From: Sabellastarte sp. h YS-2021
Taxonomy: Eukaryota > Annelida > Polychaeta > Sabellida > Sabellidae
Assembly (NCBI GenBank): GCA_964017235.1
Contig: OZ024928.1
Span: forward strand, 83,633,566 to 83,697,565
DNA: 64,000 bases
Direction: 5' to 3'
A program made the translations under genes and the position numbers. The notes under the pieces were generated by a model. The model searched no databases. It had not been told where the DNA came from and was given only the letters and a program-made list of their open reading frames with translations. The stretch's first letter is position 1. Every line of letters begins with the position of its first letter. This document shows, piece by piece, positions 33,613 to 42,804 of the stretch.

Positions 33613-35465
33613 TGTAACCGGTGGATACTTTGGTTTAGCGTTTGGTACGCTGACGCCGGCTCTGCATGTAGAGAGATTTTAGGCGTTAACGCTCTCATAG
33701 GAAAACTACGCCAACTAGGTTCACTAAATTTGCAGGATATCTTCATTGGGGTGAGCTGCTGTGGGCCTGAAATTAGCCTCATTCTGAAAAACAAGATGGC
33801 CGCTGGCTGTTTCTCATAGGTAGAAGGTTGAATCCTCATAGGTGATATGTATAGCAGATATACATGTCCCCTACAACCTTTCTGACATTTGACCATGAAG
33901 CTCTTAATTCAAGGTCATCCATGGAGGGCCAAAGTAACCCACATAGTGGACTTTAAAAGTGCCTATATCTCCCTTATTATTGGTTCTAGAGGTTTGCCAT
34001 GTGAAACCAACCTATAGGAAATCATGTGATCATCTTCTTATGTGGTCAGATTTGACCTTGGACCCCTTGTTCATTAGGTCAAATGAGGATAGCCAAACTT
34101 AAAAGTGTTTATAACTCACTTATCATTGATCCTAGAGGTTTGGGATGGTAAACCAACATATAGGAAATCATGGGCTGGGAATCTTCTTGTTTGGACAGAT
34201 TTGACTTTGGGCCCCTCCTTCAAGGCCAAACAAGGATAGCCAAAGTTGTGCTTATAGCTCACTTATTATTGGTCCTAGAGGTTTGGGATGGTAAACCAAC
34301 ATATAGGAAATCATGGGCTGTTATTCTTTTGGTGTGGTTAGGTTTGACCTTGGGGCCCCTCCTTCAAGGTCAAACGAGGATAGCCAAAGTTAAAAGTGCT
34401 TATAATTTGCTTATTATTGGTCCTAGAGGTTTGCAGTGTGAAACCAACTTATAGGAAATCATAGGCTGGAAATCTTTTGATGTGTTCACGTTTGACCTTG
34501 GGCCCCTCCTTCAAGGTCAAACGAGGATAGCCAAACTTAAAAGTGCTTATAACTCGCTTATTATTGGTCCTAGAGGTTTGCAATGTCAAGCCAACTCATA
34601 GGAAATCATGGGCTGTAAATCTTCTGATGTGGTCAGATTTGACCTTGGACCCCTCCTTCAGGTTAAGCGAGGATAGCCAAACTTAAAGCGCTTATAACTC
34701 GCTTATTATTGGTCCTAGAGGTTTGCAGTGTCATGTCAACTGATAGGAAATCATGGGCTGGGAATCTTTTGATATGGTCATATTTGACCTTGGACCCCTC
34801 TTTAAAGGTCAAACGAGGAAAGCCAAACTTAAAAGTGCTTATAACTCGCTTATTATTGGTCCTAGAGGTTTGCAATGTCAAGCCAACTCATAGGAAATCA
34901 TGGGCTGTAAATCTTCTGATGTGGTCAGATTTGACCTTGGACCCCTCCTTCAGGTTAAGCGAGGATAGCCAAACTTAAAGCGCTTATAACTCGCTTATTA
35001 TTGGTCCTAGAGGTTTGCAGTGTCATGTCAACTGATAGGAAATCATGGGCTGGGAATCTTTTGATATGGTCATATTTGACCTTGGACCCCTCTTTAAAGG
35101 TCAAACGAGGAAAGCCAAACTTAAAAGTGCTTATAACTCTCTTATTATTGGTTTTAGAGGCTTTCAATGTGAAACCAACTGATAGGAAATCATGGGCTGG
35201 GAATCTTCTGATGTTGTTAGATTTGACCTTGAGCCCCGCCTTGAAGGTCAAACTTAAAGTGCTCATAACCCACATAGTGGACTTTAAAAGTGGCTATTAT
35301 TGATCCAGAGGTATGGGATGTGAAACCAACTTGTAGGATATCATGGGCTGGGAACTTTCTGATCTTGTCAGATTTGACCTTGGGCCCCTCCTTCAAGGTC
35401 AAACGATGGTTCACTGGCTTTGGTGAGTTGTCTTTCCAGTGGGTACAAATTTGTATCGGTTCTCC
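33613..35465 (+). mobile_element. Element with 146-bp core repeats (copy 1)
   Basis: Starts near ACCGGTGGATAC, with a left flank containing TGTAGAGAGATTTTAGGCGT and AACAAGATGGCCGC. It has about ten tandem 146-bp units (TTATTATTGGTCCTAGAGG, AGGAAATCATGGGCTG, TTTGACCTTGG) at 33950-35410 and ends near GAGTTGTCTTTCCAGTGGGT and GTATCGGTTCTCC. Two adjacent pairs repeat at 292 bp, a higher-order doubling. A minimal reversed copy with one to two units is at 56485-57085, which defines both ends. Confidence 0.75.
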
Positions 35466-36107
35466 GATGTATGGGTGTAGTTTTTTTATGAATTTTTCAA
35501 ATAAGTTTTAATACATTAAAATTCATGAAATCAGGCACTAAATCACTTATTTTCTCATTGACTACTGCAGAGATTTCTCTCTTATCCTGCATATATGCAT
35601 GAGCCCACTAGTAGATTACCTTATGTGAGTATCAGGCCTGGATCTTTTTAAATTATTTTAATGAATTTTTAAAATAATTTTAATGCACAAAAATTCATGA
35701 AATCGTGCACTAAATCACTTATAACTTGAAAAGTATTGCATTTAGAGCATTTTGTTAAAGTATGTTATTCAGCTACTTTTTACACAGCTACAACATGGTA
35801 AGTAACTTGGGTGTCTATCGCCAATAGCTAAGTGAGCAATAGCTACTTTCTAACTTTTCAGTACCTTCTATATTCTACTTTTTTTAGAAGGTATTCTATA
35901 CCTTCTACTTTAGGGTCAGATATGAAACAGACTTAATAAAATTTCAGACTTGTAGCTCATTGCATAGTTGAGCAATAGCTACTTTGAGATTCTCACTGTT
36001 GAGTAAATCCGTCGTAGCTTGAAAACTATTGCATTTAGAGAATTTTGTTCAAATATGTTATTTACCCACTTTGGGGTTAGCTATAACATAGTCAGATTGT
36101 AGACTTA

Positions 36108-36459
36108 CCGTAAATGACCTATTTAGCACATCCGCCCTTGTAACCGCACCCTACCTCTTTTGCCCAGCAATATCGTCGGTGACAATACACAATATCCACA
36201 TATTTTTTATATATTGCACCTATTTTTACTTAATTGACATTTTTGTCACGACTTTCGAGTTTGTTTTCATCTACCGCCATATTTACAGGAAGTGGGTATT
36301 TCTAAATGTCGAAACACCATTTTTCTACCGGAATGACCTATACTTCATCCCGGAAAGTGTTTCATAATGGGTGTGCTAAAAGGGACATTTTTTCCCAACA
36401 AATATTGAATAAAAATAGACTTTGCTTAGCGCACTGTGCTCTAAATAGGTCATTTACGG
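36108..36459. mobile_element. MITE with TA target duplication (family M4)
   Basis: 352 bp flanked by TA. Ends CCGTAAATGACCTATTTAGC and, on the opposite strand, CCGTAAATGACCTATTTAGA. It is inserted inside a 160-bp unit. Size, TA duplication and long inverted ends fit a Tc1/mariner-type MITE. Confidence 0.9.
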
Positions 36460-37111
36460 TATAGGTCATAGCAAAGTTGAGCAATTGCTACTTTGAGGTT
36501 TTCTCTGATGAGTAAATCAGTTGTAACTTGAAAACTATTGGATTTAGAGAATTTTGTCTGAATATGTTTTCAACTACTTTTGGGTCAGCTATAACATAGT
36601 GAAATTGTAGACCTGTAGCTCATTGCATAGCTGAGCAATAGCTACTTTGAGGTTCCCACTGTTGAATTTATCAGTTGTAACTCGAAAACTATTGCATTTA
36701 GAGAATTTTGTTTAAATATATTTTTCACCTACTTTTGGGTCAGCTATAACATAGTGAAATTGTAGACCTAAAGCTCTTAGCATAGCTGAGCAATAGATAC
36801 TTTGTGGTTCTCACTGTTGAGTAAATGAGTTGTAACATGAAAGCTATTGCATTTAGAGTCTTTTCTTTAATATATTATTCACATATTTTTGGGTCAGCTA
36901 TAACATATTGAAATCGCAGACCTATAGCTCATTGCATAGTTGAGCAAAAGCTACTCTGTGATTCTCATTGTTGAGTTGTAGCTTGAAAACTATTGCATTT
37001 ACATTATTTTGTTGAAATATGTTTTCCATCTACTTTTTACACTTAACAGTTAACTTGGTACTTTACTTCTGAATATCATTTGCAGGTCACTACTTTTGTG
37101 TCATTTTAACT

Positions 37112-38727
37112 CCACAGCCCTTAAGGGCTGTCAGGGTATTGTTTTCAACCGTGGTGTACGGATGGGCGGGAGGAAAACGTTTATCCCAGAAACTGTAAGA
37201 TGTAGGAAGTTGATACTTGGTAGGGACATTGGTTAGGTGTAGGTGTGCAACGTCATGGTCTGACATTGATTTGACCTTGGACCTTGCTGTAGTGACCTTG
37301 AGTTTGAAAATCTTGTCTGGGCTATATCTTGGAAATCGTAAGGTGTATGTTGTTGATACATAGTAGGGACATTGGTTCGTCGGTGTAGGTGTGCAACATT
37401 ATGGTGTGACCTTAATTTGACCCTTGAACTTGTCGTAGTGACCTTGGCTTATAAAATCTTGTCCGGGCTATATCTCGAAAACCGTAATGTGTAGGAAGTT
37501 TGGTTGGGACATTAGTTAGGGGGTGTAGGTGTGCAACATCATGGTGTGACTTTGATTTGACCTTTGACCTTGCCGTAGGGACCTTGACCTATAAAATCAT
37601 GTCTGGGCTATATCTCGGAAACCATAAGGTGTAGGAAGTTGATACTTGGTAGGGACATTGGTTAGGGGGTGTAGGTGTGCAGCATCATAGTGTGACCTTG
37701 ATTTGACCTTTGATATTATCATAGTGACCTTGACCTATAAAATCTTGTCCGGGCTGTATCTCGCAAACTGTAAGGTGTAGGAAGTTGATACTTGGTAGGG
37801 ACATTGGTCAGGTGTAGGTGTGGGGTGTAGGTGTGCAGCATCATAGCGTGACCTTGATTTGACCTTTGATCTTATCATAGAGACCTTGACCTATAAAATC
37901 TTGTCCGGGTTGTATCTCGCAAACTGTAAGGTGTAGGAAGTTGATACTTGGTAGGGACATTGGTCAGGTGTAGGTGTGCAACGTCATGGTTTGTCCTTGA
38001 TTTGACCTTTGACATTGCTGTAGTGACCTTGACCTTTAAAGTCTTGCCTGGGCTATATCTCAGAAACTGTAAGGTTTACATTAGGAAGTTAATACTTGGT
38101 AAGGACTTTGATTGTTAGGTGTAGGTGTACAATGTCATGATGTGACCTTGGTTTACCTTTTGACCTTACTGTAGAGACCTTGACCTATAAATTTTGTCTG
38201 GGCAATATCTTTTAATTGAAACCATTAAGTGTAGGAGGTTGATGCTTGGGACATTGCTTATTATCTGTAGCTTGTTGCATAGCTAAGCAGTAGCTACTAG
38301 GAGGTTTTCTCGGTTGATTAAATCAGTTGTAACTTGAAAACTTTTCACTATGGCACTGTCAAAGCATGTTCACCTATCATATTTGAGACATCACAAAGAT
38401 ATATGGATTGCTGCAACTGATTATTATATGCACTTTTACATAATTGTGCTGTATCCATTGACAGCTATTCTTCAATTAATAAATTTTACAGCTTCACAAC
38501 TTTTTAGTTAACTGATTAATGCTGTCATCTTGCTATTGAAGTGTCTTGTTTTAATACTTTATCTTTACATGTATTTTCTCTACTTAAACATTATTTGGAG
38601 CTTTACATAACACACAATGTTCTGAAAGTATCCCAATCTCTGTACTGTTTCACTATTTCTATATCTGATGGTGTTGAAAACTATTTTCCCAGGCTGTGGG
38701 GTATGGGCATCTCTGATGCTATTTTCC
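37112..38727 (-). mobile_element. Hairpin-ended element with 142-bp core repeats (copy 3, reversed)
   Basis: Reverse orientation of the elements at 2776 and 14028. It opens with the hairpin CCACAGCCC facing GGGCTG and a CCGCCC-type stretch, has about seven 142-bp units (37200-38260), a short 160-bp-family fragment near 38270-38340, the roughly 350-bp flank, and ends GGCTGTGGGGTA then GCATCTCTGATGCTATTTT. It is the longest of the three copies. Confidence 0.75.
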
Positions 38728-39036
38728 TGAAAATAAGTTCCCCATGGTTAATTTTACAATTGATCAGATATATCTTCACATGTATTTAATTTTTAGGCAG
38801 ATTGATACCATTTTAAATTTATAGATTCTGTCACAGTAGAACTATGATGTCACAGGATGGTTATATTGGAAGTTAGTTTTATAAATATCCAAAATTTAAT
38901 AAAGTTAAGTCAGTTCCTTCCAGTCATTTTTACTGTTATTTGTATTGTAACGTATTGGGAATTTACACAAATTATCTTGGCTTAGGGATGAAGAGTGAAG
39001 AAAAGATGAAAGACAAGGCTTAAGAAAGGGATAGTA
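38728..39036 (+). promoter_or_regulatory. Upstream region of SUPT3H, possible 5' UTR acceptor
   Basis: Non-repetitive sequence before the SUPT3H start. CTTGGCTTAG ending at 38985 is a possible splice acceptor for an untranslated first exon; no TATA box can be assigned with confidence. Confidence 0.3.
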
Positions 39037-40269
39037 ATGGAGTTAAGTACACCAGAACTACCCAGTGGTGCCTCCACGCCAGAGGCCACCCCTAGTACTC
39101 CTATAACACAGGCTTCCACCGCAACACCTGCCTCCAATCCCTCCTCATCAAAACCTAGTACTAGCATTGGCTTTACTGCTGAAATACAACAGATGATGTT
39201 TGGACTCGGTGACTGTCGTAAGCCTTTGATAGAATCCGCTACACTTATTGAACACATAGTTCATCAACAACTCATCTTAGCTCTATATAAAGCTGAAGAT
39301 ATAGCAAAGCAAAGAAATGGCAGATTTATTGGGATTGAAGACTTCTTATTTTTGCTCAGGAAAGATAAAGTGAAACTGAGACGACTGATAAAGTTCTTAG
39401 AACTGAAAGATCTCAAGAAAACAATGTACCGTCAGTCAGAAGATGATATAGATTCCATTGATGCTGATTATAAAACACACATGAAAAAGCGGAGGAAAAT
39501 CTGCTACGATTTCCTCAGTACAATAGACCAAACTGGTGAACTCACTGCTTGTATGGAAGAAGAGGATTATTTTGATGAAGTCAAACACCAGAGGGCATTG
39601 AGGGCAGAATTAAACAGCCAAGAAATGGATGTTCAACAGTACATTGAATTCAGTGCTGCAAGGCAGACTAGCTTTATAGGTCGCTATAAAGGCCAAAAGT
39701 TTCGTGATTGGCTATTGCAGGGTATTTCACTGGACATCAAGCCCAATCCATTTGCTGTAGAAACACTCAACTACTTTGCCTATGAAACTGTAGGTCAAAT
39801 GGTTGATTTGGCTCTGATTGTCAAACGGGATATTCAGTCAGTGCAGGAAAATCCAATGACAAAAATTGTCCCTCAGGTTATGGTAAATTATGGCAGCTTT
39901 CAAAATGTAAAGGGCCAGATGCCTCCTCCAGCAAGTGTGACTGCACCCAGTGGTAACTCTAGTCTACCGGCAGCTTTGAAAAGCCCCTCCTCTGTTCCAA
40001 GCTCTCCGCTAAGTAGTCCACCTGTCACTCCTAATACCAGTGGCTTGGGATCATCTTTGAATATGAGTGGAGGCTCGTCCAAGGCCAAACCCAGTAAAAA
40101 GAAAAAGAAATCCACGACAGCAGCAAATAGGGAGCTCCATAACAGCCAAGCTATTACTGTTGCACATATACACGAGGCCATGCGCAGATATGGCCAGAAT
40201 ATTGGTCCTTTTGCTGACTTTGTAAAATGGCATACCATTTCACCAAAACAAAGACTGCTTGCCTTTTGA
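39037..40269 (+). CDS. SUPT3H: SUPT3H, SAGA subunit SPT3 homologue
   Basis: 410-residue homologue of SPT3, a histone-fold subunit of the SAGA/STAGA coactivator that helps deliver TBP to promoters in the nucleus. The first histone fold spans about 47-122 (FTAEIQQMMFGLGDCRKPL then DFLFLLRKDKVKLRRLIKFL). A linker has the family signature DFLSTIDQTGEL (158-169). A conserved block KFRDWL leads into the second histone fold (239-267, AYETVGQMVDLAL), which finishes only at about 371-395 (ITVAHIHEAMRRYGQNIGPF). Between lies an insertion of about 80 residues rich in Pro/Ser with a Lys run, absent from human SUPT3H. An N-terminal Ser/Thr/Pro tail of about 40 residues precedes the fold. The coding region has no intron, unlike vertebrate genes. 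AATAAA signals lie at about 40286 and 40357. Confidence 0.95.
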   Translation: MELSTPELPSGASTPEATPSTPITQASTATPASNPSSSKPSTSIGFTAEIQQMMFGLGDCRKPLIESATLIEHIVHQQLILALYKAEDIAKQRNGRFIGIEDFLFLLRKDKVKLRRLIKFLELKDLKKTMYRQSEDDIDSIDADYKTHMKKRRKICYDFLSTIDQTGELTACMEEEDYFDEVKHQRALRAELNSQEMDVQQYIEFSAARQTSFIGRYKGQKFRDWLLQGISLDIKPNPFAVETLNYFAYETVGQMVDLALIVKRDIQSVQENPMTKIVPQVMVNYGSFQNVKGQMPPPASVTAPSGNSSLPAALKSPSSVPSSPLSSPPVTPNTSGLGSSLNMSGGSSKAKPSKKKKKSTTAANRELHNSQAITVAHIHEAMRRYGQNIGPFADFVKWHTISPKQRLLAF

Positions 40270-41245
40270 TTTATGGCATTACTTAAATAAAAATGTAAGC
40301 ATTTAATGTAATGCTTTTTATACATAATGCAAAATGATGTAAGATTGTCTTTGAAAAATAAAATTGAGAGGTGTACTATGTTAGACCAAAAATTTACATT
40401 ATTCTAGCCAAGTTATTTTGTTTGTTGTTTATTACTTGAAAATATTTCCCATTATATTTGTTGTACCTTTTTAAAATTTATCTTAGACTATTGTAATAAA
40501 AGTGCGAAGTGTTTGGTTCAAATGACTTTTGCATGCATTTTGGTTTAGTAGAATGAGCAATACATTATAATGTGGCAACCCATGCAGAAACATTTTATGT
40601 GGTCCATATTCTTAAAATCAATTTTTCTTTAGCACATTTTTATAATAGTATCACACCTTTAGTCATGATACTAAAATACTAAATTTACAAATATTACAAA
40701 ATACTAAAATAGGGTTTGAATTAAGAATCTTAAAATATTCCAGAAATATAGTCTTGAAGTCATTTATGTTCTTCGCCTTAGCTTTTGGGCTGGGGTATTT
40801 TATGCAGTAATTATATTTTCTGCAGGTTTAAAACTTTTTTGTGTGTGTTTCATATATTGTTTTGTTTATCTGGTTGTGCAATAACTTTTAATTTTGTCCC
40901 TCTAACAAGGTTCAAAAGAAAACTACCTGAACTGATAATTTTGAGAGTACATAACTTGGCATTTCCTGTTGGTGAAACCATTGAAAAATACTAAGTAGGT
41001 CTTTAAAGTTTCCTGAGTGGTATAATGTTTGCCTATTGGTTGTGGTTGCCCATATTTTAAAGTATTATATTTTATACCAAGCAAAAATTCAATATTGCCT
41101 GCAAGGAGAAACATGCTATCATATTTTCTGTTTGCAAATATTTTTGCATATCAGTATTTTTTTTCAAAAAGAGGAGTATTTTAAAATTTTAATCATGAAA
41201 GATATGTCCAACATAGTTTACTATATATTTTTAGATGTTTGAACC
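40270..41245 (+). other. Spacer between SUPT3H and RNPC3
   Basis: SUPT3H 3' UTR with several AATAAA signals, then AT-rich sequence. TATTTTTAG ending at 41234 is a plausible acceptor for an RNPC3 5' untranslated exon placed just before its start codon. No repeat element is evident. Confidence 0.5.
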
Positions 41246-42745
41246 ATGGGTGAGTCTGCTGGAAGCATATCAGATGTACTTCTTATAAGACATTTACCTG
41301 CCACTTTATCAGCAGAAGATCAAGTGGAACTGCTGAAGCATTTCGGTGCAGTAGAGGTGAAGTGCCTGGGAAATAAAGGACCCCTAAAGTACTCTGCATT
41401 TGCAAGATTTAATGATGTGAAGTCAGCAGAAAGTGCTTTAAAAAGGCTGCATCAGTTCAATGTATTAGGTCATACGATTGCAGCTGAATATTCAAAGAAG
41501 ACTTTTAAAGATGTCAAGGGTGAAGTAATAACTAATAAGACTGAAAAGGATGATCTTCAGAAGCCAGAAGAGACATATTCTCCTGATAAACTGAAAATAC
41601 AAGAGAATATTGATGGTATTTTCCAACATTGGTCTCTGCGTTATCCCTTCAATCCTAAATTATGCTATGTATATCCACCTCCTACACCAGGTATCTTGGC
41701 AAACATTACAAATGCACTAATTGCTGTACCCAAGTTTTATGTACAGGTTTTGCATCTGATGAACAAAATGAATTTACCTGCTCCCTTTGGTATTGTGACC
41801 CCTGCACCCCCATTACCCCAGGAACATCCTGTAGAAGACGTGGGGATTCCTCCACAGGAACCTCTTGATGAGGTAGAGACAGTTGAAATGGAGGTGGAAA
41901 GCACTGAGGAATCCGAGCTAGAAACAGACAGTGGGGCTGAAAGCCAGGTGACCAAGAAAACAGCTACATTGTTGCCAAAGAGAAAGAAAAATTTAAAGCA
42001 GCTAAGAGCTAAGAAACCTAGACTACTTGCTTCAAATATTATGACTGTATCAAAAACACAATCAGTGCCTTCATTGAAGCCAACAGAAGTGTTTGAACAA
42101 CCTACAGCTGTGGCATCAAAGAAAATTGAAATAAAATATGGACAAGATATGTTCGAAACACAGGACACTCCGGACACTTTGCCACATGCTGAGAGAACTA
42201 ATTCTATAGAAAGAGATGAACCAGAAGTCCATTTGTCAGTGGGTGAACAAGACACTAAGGAAGCTGTAACAGTCGTAGAAGGTGGATTTGGGAAACTAGA
42301 GCCAGTAGTAGCAAAAGATGGGGATGAAGATGAAGATTCCAGTGGTGAAGAAGGAGAATGGGGAAGTGGGGAATTTATCTCTTCTAAATTACTAAGAAGG
42401 GGACGTTTAACCTCAAGGGAAATGAGGGACCTTAATGTGTTCAAGAAGTATGAATCGGGAGAGCCCACTACACGGTTGTATATAAAAAATTTAGCCAAGC
42501 AGACTGTAGAAAAGGATCTGCATTATATCTTTGGAAGATATGTGAACTGGGAAAGTGAAACAGAAAAGAATATGTTTGACATCAGGTTGATGAAAGAGGG
42601 AAGAATGAAAGGACAATGTTTTGTGACTTTGGCCAGTGAGAAAAAAGCAAAACATGCAAGGGAAGATACAAATGGGTATCAGTTGAATGGAAAGCCAATG
42701 GTAGTACAATTTGCTAGGTCTGCAAAACCAAAAGACAATAAATGA
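41246..42745 (+). CDS. RNPC3: RNPC3, U11/U12 di-snRNP 65-kDa protein
   Basis: 499-residue homologue of RNPC3 (U11/U12-65K), which bridges U11-59K and U12 snRNA in the minor (U12-type) spliceosome. RRM1 has RNP2 VLLIRHLP (11-18) and RNP1 LKYSAFARF (48-55). The family-specific segment YPFNPKLCYVYPPPTPGILA and then VPKFYVQVLHLMNKMNLPAPFG (133-182) is strongly conserved. An acidic, low-complexity middle follows. The C-terminal U12-binding RRM2 has RNP2 LYIKNL (411-416), the signature YIFGRYV, and RNP1 KGQCFVTL (455-462), ending QFARSAKPKDNK. Length is close to human (about 517). The start context is CCATGG. The coding region is a single open frame with no intron. An AATAAA overlaps the stop codon. 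Confidence 0.96.
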   Translation: MGESAGSISDVLLIRHLPATLSAEDQVELLKHFGAVEVKCLGNKGPLKYSAFARFNDVKSAESALKRLHQFNVLGHTIAAEYSKKTFKDVKGEVITNKTEKDDLQKPEETYSPDKLKIQENIDGIFQHWSLRYPFNPKLCYVYPPPTPGILANITNALIAVPKFYVQVLHLMNKMNLPAPFGIVTPAPPLPQEHPVEDVGIPPQEPLDEVETVEMEVESTEESELETDSGAESQVTKKTATLLPKRKKNLKQLRAKKPRLLASNIMTVSKTQSVPSLKPTEVFEQPTAVASKKIEIKYGQDMFETQDTPDTLPHAERTNSIERDEPEVHLSVGEQDTKEAVTVVEGGFGKLEPVVAKDGDEDEDSSGEEGEWGSGEFISSKLLRRGRLTSREMRDLNVFKKYESGEPTTRLYIKNLAKQTVEKDLHYIFGRYVNWESETEKNMFDIRLMKEGRMKGQCFVTLASEKKAKHAREDTNGYQLNGKPMVVQFARSAKPKDNK

Positions 42746-42804
42746 TTCTATGGAGTGCTGTTGTAAAATGTTTATATGTAGTTAGCCACGTTGTATAATA
42801 TATG

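Larger units (their letters stand above)
33258..37110 (-). mobile_element. Composite hairpin-type element with 160-bp core (reversed), containing nested insertions
   Basis: The end module at 33258-33610 begins with the palindromic TCAGCTGACTTATCAGTCAG. A partial second copy of this module lies at 35480-35640. A 160-bp array in reverse orientation runs 35690-37060, and the far end resembles 49300-49500. Two younger elements sit inside: the 146-bp-core element (33613-35465) and a TA-flanked MITE (36108-36459). The same plan without the first nested element is at 46520-49530. Confidence 0.65.

Noticed and set aside
34170-35303. Repeated open frames containing RKSWAGNLL in the 146-bp array
   Set aside because: Same reason: periodic frames in a tandem repeat, present on both strands.
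39900-40325. 141-codon frame opposite SUPT3H
   Set aside because: Antisense shadow of the Pro/Ser/Lys-rich SUPT3H linker.
41737-42498. 253-codon open frame opposite RNPC3
   Set aside because: Antisense shadow of the RNPC3 acidic and Ser-rich coding sequence; no homology or start context.
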